A stretch of 40,550 nucleotides of DNA from NCBI GenBank assembly GCA_913051715.1, contig CAJXCG010000005.1, positions 1-40,550 on the forward strand. The letters run 5' to 3'. This document shows positions 21,190 through 28,522 of the stretch, one piece after another. How positions within the stretch are numbered: the stretch's first letter is position 1; every line of letters begins with the position of its first letter. A model generated the notes under the pieces. It saw nothing but the letters and a program-made list of their open reading frames with translations, searched no databases and had not been told where the DNA came from. The stretch is from an uncultured Rhodobiaceae bacterium. GTDB taxonomy: Bacteria > Pseudomonadota > Alphaproteobacteria > RS24. The translations under genes were made by a program, and so were the position numbers.

Positions 21190-21234
21190 TTTCAGTTTTC
21201 TAGACATTTGGCTTTTTCAAGCGTTAAACTGAAA
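21190..21234. repeat. Nine-base inverted repeat TTTCAGTTT...AAACTGAAA in divergent promoter region
   Basis: Arms at 21190-21198 and 21226-21234 are perfect reverse complements, separated by 27 bases. They lie in the 125-bp region between the divergent MFS gene and the ExbB-like operon. Spacing suggests two half-sites of a regulator or two operators facing each promoter. Confidence 0.4.
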
Positions 21235-21256
21235 CCGTTCAAAGGGGAGAAAATCC

Positions 21257-21808
21257 GTGTCAGAATATCGTTCCGGCCCGCAAAATGCATCGTTTTTGCA
21301 GGGCCTCATTCTAGCTGGTCTCATTGTTTTCGCCGGCTTTCTGCTCAATGAGCAAGGGCTTATCGGCCTGTTGCTGGCGGGCGACCGCAGCGGCATTTCT
21401 TATCTGATTGCGGGCATTTGGCTGGTTCTCACCTTGCGCTGGTTGTGGTTGTTGCGTTGGGTGCAACGCCAATACGACCTGCCGACCGATTTTGACGCGC
21501 AACACCGCGAAGCGATTTTGGCGCGCTGGCTGAACCATGGCTGGTTCGCTGCCGACGCCGTTTTGAAACTGGGCCTGTTGGGAACCATTATTGGCTTTAT
21601 TCTCATGCTGGCGCCGATTAGCAAATTGAGCGGCTATGATGCGGCAAGCCTGCAAGCCGCGCTGGGCGAAATGAGTGCCGGCATGGCCGTCGCGCTGTAT
21701 ACGACGCTGACGGGGCTGGTCGCCAATTTACTGCTGCGCCTGCAATTTCAAATATTGTCTGACGCCATGCAGGAATATTTGCTCGAACTGGGCCGCGACC
21801 CCTCATGA
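21257..21808 (+). CDS. MotA/TolQ/ExbB-type proton channel protein
   Basis: The 183-residue inner-membrane protein has four hydrophobic segments (about 13-30, 46-68, 101-120, 141-160). The third has the family core GLLGTIIGFILML (Thr110), and the fourth has LGEMSAGMAVALYTTLTGLVANLLL, matching the G-x-ALxTTxxGLxxAI pattern that lines the ion path in TolQ, ExbB and MotA. It is shorter than ExbB/TolQ (~230). GTG start with GGGGAG eight bases upstream. Its stop overlaps the next start (ATGA, 21805-21808). Such proteins form pentamers around a dimer of an ExbD/TolR/MotB partner, here the next gene. Target machine unknown. Confidence 0.85.
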   Translation: MSEYRSGPQNASFLQGLILAGLIVFAGFLLNEQGLIGLLLAGDRSGISYLIAGIWLVLTLRWLWLLRWVQRQYDLPTDFDAQHREAILARWLNHGWFAADAVLKLGLLGTIIGFILMLAPISKLSGYDAASLQAALGEMSAGMAVALYTTLTGLVANLLLRLQFQILSDAMQEYLLELGRDPS

Positions 21809-22419
21809 TCGGCAAAGATCTGTTTCCACCCGATGACGACCAGAACCCGTTCACGGATGTTTTGTTCAATGCCTTGCTCGGTTTTGCCTTCATGTTCTCG
21901 GTGGCGTTTATCATGATCCGCCCGGAAATCACGCAAGGCAAGGTTAACCCCAAGGCCGAATTTCTGATCACCGCGCAATGGCCGGACAATCATCCCGACG
22001 ATATCGACCTGATAGTCGAAGACGCGACCGGCAATCTGGTCTGGTTCGACACGCGCGAGGCGGGTCTGATGCATCTTGACCGCGATGATCGCGGCAGTCT
22101 GAACGACGCGCTGACGGTCAATGGCGAGCGCATTGAAAACCCGCTCAATCAGGAAACCGTTACCTTGCGCGGCATTGCGGCGGGAGAATATGTGGTCAAT
22201 CTGCTGCATTACCGAGCGGTGACGGGAAACCCCGTGCCGGTAAAGGTCAAGGTTGAGAAATTAAACCCCAGCGTTTCGGTGGTGTTTGCGGGCACCAACA
22301 TATTAACCGGCGCGGGCAATGAGCAAACGGCTGTGCGCTTTAGTCTTGATGCCATTGGCAATGTGTCGAAAATTTACACGCGCGATAAGGCGCTGATCCG
22401 AGCCGGAGACAAGCCATGA
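21805..22419 (+). CDS. ExbD/TolR-like protein with DUF2135-like periplasmic domain
   Basis: The 204-residue product has a short cytoplasmic end, then one membrane helix NPFTDVLFNALLGFAFMF at residues 14-36. Asp18 sits exactly where ExbD, TolR and MotB keep the proton-binding aspartate (PFIDVMLVLL in ExbD). The periplasmic part is not an obvious ExbD/TolR fold or an OmpA peptidoglycan domain. Instead DDIDLIVEDATGNLVWF (65-81), LDRDDRGS (91-98) and IAAGEYVVNLLHYRA (124-138) resemble the DUF2135/YfaP-type beta-sandwich; this match is from memory of the pattern. It overlaps both neighbours by ATGA, so the three genes are translationally coupled. Confidence 0.7.
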   Translation: MIGKDLFPPDDDQNPFTDVLFNALLGFAFMFSVAFIMIRPEITQGKVNPKAEFLITAQWPDNHPDDIDLIVEDATGNLVWFDTREAGLMHLDRDDRGSLNDALTVNGERIENPLNQETVTLRGIAAGEYVVNLLHYRAVTGNPVPVKVKVEKLNPSVSVVFAGTNILTGAGNEQTAVRFSLDAIGNVSKIYTRDKALIRAGDKP

Positions 22420-22976
22420 ACATTCCCCTGCTGCTCGGCATTGCCTATGCGGTGGTCGCCGCGCTTCTGCTCAATTTGAATTTGGCAAGCCCATGGCGCC
22501 GCGAAATTAAAATCGCCGCGATATTTTTGGTCACCGCGCTTTATGTGGGAGCTTATATTGGCGCGCAGAATTTGCGCGGCTGGGCGATTGCCGAAGCCCC
22601 CGAAAACCCCTTCAAGCTGCATTGGGCGGTGATTGACGAACCCGACAAGGTCAATGGAACCGCGGGCCGCATTTACATTCTTGCCCAGCCCATGGCCGCG
22701 GGAGGTGCGTTGCGTGGCGCCCCGCGCCTACACGCGCTGCCGTTTTCGCCGGAACTGGCGGATGCCGTGGAGGAGGCGCTAGAGCAAATTGAAGGCGGCA
22801 AGCCGTTTGAAGCGCGCCTTGCCTATAAACAGGCCAGCCCGCCCGAAGAGGCTAAAATTCAAAAGCGCGAAGGCCAGAGCGCAAGCCAGGATTCGGCGGG
22901 TGAGCGCAACACATTGAAACTGGAGTTCCGCGATTTACCCGTGCCCGACCTGCCCCCCAAGGGCAGCGTCAACTGA
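22416..22976 (+). CDS. Membrane protein of unknown family, third gene of the ExbB/ExbD-like operon
   Basis: The 186-residue product has two membrane helices near the N-terminus (IPLLLGIAYAVVAALLLNL, 3-21, and IKIAAIFLVTALYVGAYIGA, about 31-50). A soluble region follows with HWAVIDEPDKVNGTAGRIYI and LHALPFSPELADAVEEALEQI, then a low-complexity, charged, proline-rich tail ending LPPKGSVN. I do not recognise the family. The ATGA overlap with the ExbD-like gene says it belongs to the same machine. The soluble region after a second helix could be cytoplasmic or periplasmic; topology was not computed. It converges on the PQQ dehydrogenase with a five-base gap. Confidence 0.72.
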   Translation: MNIPLLLGIAYAVVAALLLNLNLASPWRREIKIAAIFLVTALYVGAYIGAQNLRGWAIAEAPENPFKLHWAVIDEPDKVNGTAGRIYILAQPMAAGGALRGAPRLHALPFSPELADAVEEALEQIEGGKPFEARLAYKQASPPEEAKIQKREGQSASQDSAGERNTLKLEFRDLPVPDLPPKGSVN

Positions 22977-22981
22977 GCGGA

Positions 22982-25228
22982 TTAATTTGTCAGCGCGCTT
23001 GTCTGCTCTTCAAGGTTTGTGTCTGCCTTGGCTTCTTCCTGCAATTTGTAATCCTCCCAAGCGCGTGCGTTGATATAGGCATAAATGCTATCAACATCCG
23101 CCGCGCTCAAGCGGTCGGAGAAGTTCGACATGCCGCGATCTTCCAGCACACCTTCAAGCACAATCTCGTTGAACATGCGGTGGGTCTGATCGCTCATTTT
23201 CCGCAAATCAGGGATCGCCGGGCCACCATAGGCACCAATCCCATGACAAAAAGCACAAACCTCGCCATATAGCTCGCCGCCCAGTTGGATCTGGGCCGCA
23301 GACGCCTCGACAATCGGCGGCTCGGGAATTTCGCGCGCCCAATGCTCCGGCTCGTCAATCGACAAACCGCCATTGAGTTTGAACACCAGCATGCGGCCAA
23401 AATTGCCATATTTGGCGGAGGCCGGCATTGCCAGATCACCCTCCGTCAGGCCGGCGGCACCGCCGGAGCCAACTTGAATGGCAACATATTGCTCGCCGCC
23501 CACGGCGTAGGTAATGGGCGGCGCGATGATGCTGGTATAGGTATTGACCTTCCACAGTTCATCGCCATTTTGCGCGTCATAAGCGACGAAATAACCATCG
23601 CCATTTCCTTGAAAAACCAGATCGGCCGCCGTCGACAACGTGCCCCCGTTCCAGTGCGTGCCATGCTCGCGCGTCCAGTGCGTTTTGCCCGTCAGCGGGT
23701 CAAACGCCATGATATAGCCCTTGCCTGCCGGCAGGTCGGGGTGCTCGCCCAGCAATTCCATCAGCCGTCCGAACTCGACGCCGGTATTCCAGCCGCCTTC
23801 AATATATTTGAACCGACCCGTTGCCTTGAAATCATGTTCGACATCAAACACCAGCGGGTTTTCGAGAGCGGGAATATACACCAATCCTGTGTTTGGGTTG
23901 AACGACATGGACTGCCAGTTATGCCCGCCAAGCGGCCCGGGCAAAATCCATTGCGAGTCGCCGGTCAAAAAATCCTTATCCGGGTTTTCAACCGGGCGTC
24001 CGGTTTCCATATCAATATGCGACGCCCAATTTACCGTGACATAAGGGTTGGCACGCAGCAATTCGCCGGTTTGCCGATCGAGCACATAGAAGAAGCCGTT
24101 TTTAGGCGCCTGCATAATGACTTTTCGCATTTTGCCGTCGATTTCCAGATCGGCCAGCATCATGTCTTGCACGGCTGTATAATCCCAATTATCGCCGGGC
24201 GTGGTCTGGTAGTACCAGCGCATTTTGCCCGTATTGGCATCGACGGCAACGATGGACGACAAAAACAGATTATCGCCGCCGCCCGGAGACCGGATGGTGC
24301 GCGTCCAGGGTGAGCCATTGCCAACCCCCAAAAATACCGTGTCGGTTTCGGCGTCATAAACGATCGAATTCCAGACCGTTCCGCCGCCGCCGATTTTCCA
24401 CCATTCGCCGCCCTTCCAAGTCGATGCCGCGACTTCCATTTCGGGGTGTTCAAACGGCTTTGAGGGATCGCCGGGCACGGTGAAGAAGCGCCAGTCCAAA
24501 TCGCCGGTTTTCGTGTCATAAGCCGATACATAGCCACGCACGCCGTACTCACCGCCGCCATTGCCAATGAATACGCGGCCATTGGCGACGCGCGGAGCAC
24601 CCGTGATCGTATATGCGCGGGTGCGGTCAATAATTGTGTTGATGCGCCAAATCACCTCGCCCGTTTCGGCATTGAGCGACACGAGATAGCCGTCCAGTGT
24701 GGCGATATAGACAGCGCCTTCATAAACCGCCACGCCGCGATTGACGACATCGCAACACGCTTTGCGCGCCCAGTCGCCCGGCACTTCCGGGTCATACGAC
24801 CAAATTTCCTCGCCGGTCTTGGCATCAACGGCAAAAACCACACTCCAAGATCCGGTCATATACATAATGCCGTCAACCACGATGGGGGAAGCCTCAAGGC
24901 CGCGATTGGTAAACATGTCGAACGACCAGGCAAGTTCCAGATCCTTGATCGACTGCTTGTTAACTTGCGTCAGCGGAGAAAAACGCTGTTCGCCATAATC
25001 ACGCCCATAAGCCAACCAATCTCCGGGGGTCTCGTCGGCCGCCAATATACGTTGGGTATCAATAAGCCCGACATTTGTGCTCGCCGCCGCCTGGATCGGG
25101 GCATCGGCCTCAGAACGCTCAAGCGGCGTTGATTTGAGGACGCCCACCAGCGCCAATGCTGCGATAGCGCCCAGCGCGATCACATTTACAATCGTCGCCT
25201 GCTTTTGATTCAAAGTCGGATGTGCCAT
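22982..25228 (-). CDS. PQQ-dependent alcohol dehydrogenase with fused cytochrome c
   Basis: A 748-residue quinohaemoprotein alcohol dehydrogenase. After an N-terminal membrane/signal segment (residues ~12-32) comes an eight-bladed propeller with repeated W-docking motifs (GEEIWSYD, GEVIWRIN, GDLDWRFF and others). Vicinal Cys158-Cys159 (RKACCDVVNRG) is the rare disulphide that contacts PQQ. GDNWDYTAVQDMML carries the catalytic-region aspartate. The C-terminal domain binds haem c through CAFCH at 658-662 with Met700 a likely sixth ligand. It would oxidise primary or secondary alcohols in the periplasm and pass electrons to a cytochrome. AGGGAGGG lies before the ATG. No PQQ biosynthesis genes are in the window. 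Divergent from the flavin monooxygenase. Confidence 0.94.
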   Translation of the reverse strand: MAHPTLNQKQATIVNVIALGAIAALALVGVLKSTPLERSEADAPIQAAASTNVGLIDTQRILAADETPGDWLAYGRDYGEQRFSPLTQVNKQSIKDLELAWSFDMFTNRGLEASPIVVDGIMYMTGSWSVVFAVDAKTGEEIWSYDPEVPGDWARKACCDVVNRGVAVYEGAVYIATLDGYLVSLNAETGEVIWRINTIIDRTRAYTITGAPRVANGRVFIGNGGGEYGVRGYVSAYDTKTGDLDWRFFTVPGDPSKPFEHPEMEVAASTWKGGEWWKIGGGGTVWNSIVYDAETDTVFLGVGNGSPWTRTIRSPGGGDNLFLSSIVAVDANTGKMRWYYQTTPGDNWDYTAVQDMMLADLEIDGKMRKVIMQAPKNGFFYVLDRQTGELLRANPYVTVNWASHIDMETGRPVENPDKDFLTGDSQWILPGPLGGHNWQSMSFNPNTGLVYIPALENPLVFDVEHDFKATGRFKYIEGGWNTGVEFGRLMELLGEHPDLPAGKGYIMAFDPLTGKTHWTREHGTHWNGGTLSTAADLVFQGNGDGYFVAYDAQNGDELWKVNTYTSIIAPPITYAVGGEQYVAIQVGSGGAAGLTEGDLAMPASAKYGNFGRMLVFKLNGGLSIDEPEHWAREIPEPPIVEASAAQIQLGGELYGEVCAFCHGIGAYGGPAIPDLRKMSDQTHRMFNEIVLEGVLEDRGMSNFSDRLSAADVDSIYAYINARAWEDYKLQEEAKADTNLEEQTSALTN

Positions 25229-25263
25229 GATTAAGTCCCTCCCTTAAAAAAACTTTAAACAAA

Positions 25264-25355
25264 TTTATGCACACGTAAACAGTAAATTTAGCGCGCTGAC
25301 CCCGCGCTGACCCCGCGGTAAAATAGCGGCTTGCGATTAATTAGTTTGTGCATAA
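25264..25355. promoter_or_regulatory. Divergent promoter region with two inverted TTTATGCACA sites
   Basis: The 155-bp spacer between the PQQ dehydrogenase and the flavin monooxygenase holds TTTATGCACA at 25264-25273 and its reverse complement TGTGCATAAA at 25347-25356 (core 25347-25355). The second is inside a near-perfect palindrome, AGTTTGTGCATAAACT, at 25343-25358. Two matched sites ~80 bases apart suit a regulator controlling both genes. The 9-mer TTATGCACA also fits the DnaA box consensus, so that reading must be considered. An 11-bp tandem duplication GCGCTGACCCC (25293-25314) lies between. Confidence 0.42.
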
Positions 25356-25383
25356 ACTAGATATCTCAGGGGGGAGTTAAGCT

Positions 25384-26922
25384 ATGAGCAGCATTACCAA
25401 TCAGAGTGGTCAGACACCGCATATAACCATTATCGGCAGCGGGGTTGGTGGCATTTGCATGGCCATGCAACTCGAACGCGCTGGCATAACATCTTACGAG
25501 ATCGTTGAAAAAGCCCATGATATCGGCGGCACGTGGCGCGACAATACATATCCGGGATGCGCGTGCGACGTTCCATCGCACTTTTATTCCTATTCTTTCG
25601 AGGGCCGATCCGACTGGACGCGCACATTTCCCGCGCGCAGCGAAATCTATGGCTACCTCACCGGCCTTGCCAAAAAATACGGGCTGTATGACAAAACCCG
25701 CTTCAACACGGAAATCAAACAGGCGAAATATGACGAAGCCCGCTCCAAATGGCAGCTTGAGACCATTTCGGGCGGGGTGCTGGAAACCGATATTGTCGTC
25801 ACGGCGCTGGGCCAGTTGAACCGGCCAAAAGTGCCCGAAATTGCCGGCAAGGATACGTTCCAAGGCCCGATTTTCCACTCCGCCGAATGGCAACACGATG
25901 TTGACCTGACCGGCAAACGCGTGGCGGTTATCGGCAATGGCCCCTCGGCCGCACAATTTATTCCCGAAGTTGCCAAAGTTGCGGGCCATCTCGCCGTATT
26001 CCAGCGCTCCCCCTGCCATGTGGTACCGCGCAATGACGAGCCTTATTCGGCGTTTCAAAAGGCCATGTTCAAATATATTCCGGGCTATCGCAAATTTATT
26101 CGGGGCTTGATCTACTGGTCGCTGGAACGCAATTTCACCGCTTTCAACGAGGTTAAGAAAACCAAATTTCTCGTCAATGCCCTCAACATGACCAGCACCA
26201 TTCTCGATCAGGTGGAAAGCCATTTCGACGCGCAAGTTACCGACCCGCATTTGCGCGAAATTTTGAAACCCGATTACCCCGTGGGGTGCAAGCGGGTGGT
26301 GATTTCCGACGATTATTATCCGGCCCTGCACCGCGAAAATGTTTCGGTCGAAACGGCGGGTATCAAATGCATCAATGCAACGGGCATTGAAACCGTTGAC
26401 GGCCAGCAACATGATTACGACGTGATCATTTGGGGGACCGGTTTCGAGTCGACCGACTTTCTGGCACCGCTGGAAATTTCGGGCGCGAAGGGCGCTGACC
26501 TGAACACGTCTTGGCAGCAAGGTGCCGAGGCGTTTCTCGGCATCACCATGCCCAAATTCCCGAATTTCTTCATGCTTTACGGCCCCAATACCAATCTGGG
26601 GCACAATTCGATCATTTTCATGATCGAGTGTCAGGTCAACTATATTGTCGATGCCGTGAAGACGCTGATCTCAAGTCGCGCGGCGGCGATGGATCTGAAA
26701 AGCGAGCGTATGGCGGAGTTTGCCGACTATCTAAAGGCGCGCCTCGAGACATCCGTTTGGGAAAAGGACTGCGATAGCTGGTACAAAAATGAGAGCGGTA
26801 AGGTCACCAATAACTGGCCCGACTTTACATATATTTATGAAGAGGCGACACAGCGCATCAACCCCGATGATTATGCTTTTACCCAGCTCGACCAATCTGA
26901 AATGAATAACGCGGCTGAATAA
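25384..26922 (+). CDS. Flavin-containing monooxygenase, Baeyer-Villiger type
   Basis: The 512-residue product has the FAD Rossmann motif GSGVGG (18-23), the GGTWRDNTYPGCACDVPSHFYSYSF block of class B monooxygenases (given here as GGTWRDNTYPGCACD and VPSHFYSYSF), and a second Rossmann motif GNGPSAA (184-190) for NADPH. The Baeyer-Villiger fingerprint F-x-G-x3-H-x3-W is present at Phe159 to Trp169 (FQGPIFHSAEW), although the residue after Trp is Gln rather than Pro or Asp. Such enzymes insert oxygen into ketones to make esters or lactones. Divergence from an alcohol dehydrogenase suggests alcohol to ketone to ester chemistry, which is inference. A copper chaperone gene follows after 17 bases. 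Confidence 0.92.
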   Translation: MSSITNQSGQTPHITIIGSGVGGICMAMQLERAGITSYEIVEKAHDIGGTWRDNTYPGCACDVPSHFYSYSFEGRSDWTRTFPARSEIYGYLTGLAKKYGLYDKTRFNTEIKQAKYDEARSKWQLETISGGVLETDIVVTALGQLNRPKVPEIAGKDTFQGPIFHSAEWQHDVDLTGKRVAVIGNGPSAAQFIPEVAKVAGHLAVFQRSPCHVVPRNDEPYSAFQKAMFKYIPGYRKFIRGLIYWSLERNFTAFNEVKKTKFLVNALNMTSTILDQVESHFDAQVTDPHLREILKPDYPVGCKRVVISDDYYPALHRENVSVETAGIKCINATGIETVDGQQHDYDVIIWGTGFESTDFLAPLEISGAKGADLNTSWQQGAEAFLGITMPKFPNFFMLYGPNTNLGHNSIIFMIECQVNYIVDAVKTLISSRAAAMDLKSERMAEFADYLKARLETSVWEKDCDSWYKNESGKVTNNWPDFTYIYEEATQRINPDDYAFTQLDQSEMNNAAE

Positions 26923-26939
26923 AAAAAAGGATCGTTTCC

Positions 26940-27380
26940 ATGTCGCAAATTATATGGGCGGTCACACTGGCACTTTTTGCTTTTGTCGTTCCCGCAAGGG
27001 CTGACATTATTGTTCAAGAGCTGGAATTCCGCCCGGGCATTGGCGAACGTCCGGGCGTGATATTCGGACGGCTAACGCATCAGGGCGCGGTGCCCGATCA
27101 GCTGATTGCGGTGGAAAGCCCCGATGCGCGGATCGAACTGCACACCCATGAATTGCAGGGCAATGTGATGCGGATGCGCCGCGTCACGGGATTTTCTCTT
27201 GCCCCAGGCGAAGATTTGCTTCTCACTTCGGGCGGACATCATTTGATGGTTTTTGATCTGCTTCGCAAACAAGACAAAATGCCCTTGCGCCTCACCTTTA
27301 GATTTGAAAACGCACCGGCTGTCACGACCGACATTGCGGTTCCCGCAAAAGCCGAAGCCAAGCGTCATCATCATCACTAA
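26940..27380 (+). CDS. PCu(A)C-type periplasmic copper chaperone
   Basis: PCu(A)C proteins deliver Cu(I) to the CuA or CuB site of cytochrome oxidase. The 146-residue product has a signal peptide (cleavage near PARA-D, residue 21) and the full copper motif H-x10-M-x21-H-x-M as His68, Met79, His101 and Met103. The C-terminus is histidine-rich (KRHHHH), which could add a metal site. AAAGGA lies in the 17-base gap after the monooxygenase. No cytochrome oxidase or Sco gene is nearby, so the target is elsewhere or unknown. Confidence 0.88.
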   Translation: MSQIIWAVTLALFAFVVPARADIIVQELEFRPGIGERPGVIFGRLTHQGAVPDQLIAVESPDARIELHTHELQGNVMRMRRVTGFSLAPGEDLLLTSGGHHLMVFDLLRKQDKMPLRLTFRFENAPAVTTDIAVPAKAEAKRHHHH

Positions 27381-27491
27381 TTGCCACTTTTGACGGGCAT
27401 TCTGCCCCATTTAGGGTTACTCGCCTGTCTGCCTTTGGCATGGCCGTGAGCGTTTGGCGTGGCGGCGAACCGTCAGTTTTGCTGTATCAAG

Positions 27492-27507
27492 CTGCCGAAA
27501 TCGGCAG
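27492..27507. repeat. Perfect palindrome CTGCCGAAATCGGCAG downstream of the copper chaperone
   Basis: The 16-base palindrome can fold into a six-pair stem with an AAAT loop. It is followed by a broken T-rich stretch, so it may be a weak terminator of the monooxygenase-chaperone unit or a binding site upstream of the proteorhodopsin promoter. Confidence 0.35.
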
Positions 27508-27665
27508 AAATTTCAATTTTTCTGGAAAATCACTTTTATTTACATAACTTAAGTCATCAGTACATTTACTATGTAAAGAAATTTTTTTTCTAAAAACTTA
27601 TATTTTGTCTTGCCATGCCAAAATGTCGCATTAACCTCTTATTGTCTGAATAAGGGAGTACCGTC
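27508..27665 (+). promoter_or_regulatory. AT-rich proteorhodopsin promoter region
   Basis: The 158 bases before the proteorhodopsin gene are very AT-rich compared with the flanks and hold an inverted repeat TTACATA (27540-27546) / TATGTAA (27570-27576). A GGGAG ribosome site precedes the ATG by seven bases. I could not single out a reliable -35/-10 pair. Nothing here looks like a gene, nor in 27381-27491 before it. Confidence 0.45.
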
Positions 27666-28430
27666 ATGACGACTATTTTGAAAAACTGGAAGACCGCTGC
27701 TGCAGCTGCTGTCTTCGCCATGATGCCGACATTGGCGTCTGCTGCTAATCTGCAGTCGGACGATTATGTCGGGATTTCTTTCTGGCTGATATCCATTGCG
27801 ATGGTCGCCTCAACTGTTTTCTTCTATGCGGAAGCTCGCCGTGTTGGCGGGAAGTGGGGCGTATCGCTGCTCGTTGCAGCTTTGGTTACCTTAGTCGCAG
27901 CAGTTCACTACTTTTATATGCGTGAAGTCTGGGCAACGACGGGCGAGTCACCGACCGTCTACCGTTACATTGACTGGCTGATTACCGTTCCACTTCAAAT
28001 GATCGAATTTTATTTGATCCTTGCTGCAGTTGGAGCTGCAACTAGCAGAATCTTCTGGCATCTGCTCGTCGGTACGCTGGTCATGCTTCTGGGCGGTTAT
28101 TTCGGCGAAATTGGAGTGATCGACGCAACGATCGGCTTTGTCATCGGAATGGCTGGCTGGGTATATATCCTCTACTTTATTTTTGCAGGGGAAGCTGGGA
28201 AGAACGCCGCGACCACATCGCCTGCTGTCCAAAGTGCATTTAGCGCTATGCGCCTAATTGTACTAGTAGGTTGGTCTATATACCCGCTTGGTTATGTGCT
28301 TGGGTACCTGACAGGCTCAGTAGACGCCGCATCGCTAAACGGCATCTACAACATTGCTGATTTCGTCAACAAAATCGCTTTTGGTCTGATGATCTGGGCA
28401 GCTGCTACTTCTGAAGAAGCCTCAGCTTAA
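27666..28430 (+). CDS. Proteorhodopsin, light-driven proton pump, predicted blue-absorbing
   Basis: The 254-residue product has a signal sequence (cleavage near ASA-A, residue 26) and seven helices. Key residues by position here (green proteorhodopsin number in brackets): proton acceptor Asp103 (D97), donor Glu114 (E108), the helix-B histidine His81 (H75), counter-ion Asp232 (D227) and the retinal Schiff-base Lys236 (K231, in FVNKIAFGLMIW). This is the DTE-type outward H+ pump. The spectral tuning residue equivalent to L/Q105 is Gln111, the blue form. Alanine codons are mostly GCT/GCA, unlike the GCC/GCG of neighbours, which suits transfer or high expression. It has its own promoter region and terminator. 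No blh or crt retinal genes are in the window. Confidence 0.98.
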   Translation: MTTILKNWKTAAAAAVFAMMPTLASAANLQSDDYVGISFWLISIAMVASTVFFYAEARRVGGKWGVSLLVAALVTLVAAVHYFYMREVWATTGESPTVYRYIDWLITVPLQMIEFYLILAAVGAATSRIFWHLLVGTLVMLLGGYFGEIGVIDATIGFVIGMAGWVYILYFIFAGEAGKNAATTSPAVQSAFSAMRLIVLVGWSIYPLGYVLGYLTGSVDAASLNGIYNIADFVNKIAFGLMIWAAATSEEASA

Positions 28431-28449
28431 TCAAAACAGAAAAAGTGAG

Positions 28450-28480
28450 CAGGCCCGCCTTGTGCGGGCCTGTTTTTTTT
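28450..28480 (+). terminator. Rho-independent terminator of the proteorhodopsin gene
   Basis: A nine-pair GC-rich stem CAGGCCCGC / GCGGGCCTG (28450-28458 and 28464-28472) with loop CTTGT is followed by eight T. It starts 19 bases after the stop codon, marking the gene as a single transcription unit. Confidence 0.92.
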
Positions 28481-28522
28481 CGTAGCGTTTAAACTAGCGG
28501 CGGATACACAGGAGACAAAAAA

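Noticed and set aside
21257-22976. Zorya-type phage defence (ZorA/ZorB)
   Set aside because: The ExbB-like protein lacks a long cytoplasmic tail, the partner lacks an OmpA-like domain, and no ZorC/D/E helicase or nuclease genes follow.
25293-25314. Tandem 11-bp duplication GCGCTGACCCC
   Set aside because: Only two copies, not linked to any regulatory pattern; likely replication slippage.
25366-26604. A 412-codon open frame on the minus strand opposite the monooxygenase
   Set aside because: The plus-strand frame has full class B monooxygenase motifs; the antisense frame has none and is a product of codon bias.
27369-27380. RHHHH end of the copper chaperone as an engineered tag
   Set aside because: Only four histidines, in a protein with a complete natural copper motif; His-rich tails are common in PCu(A)C proteins.
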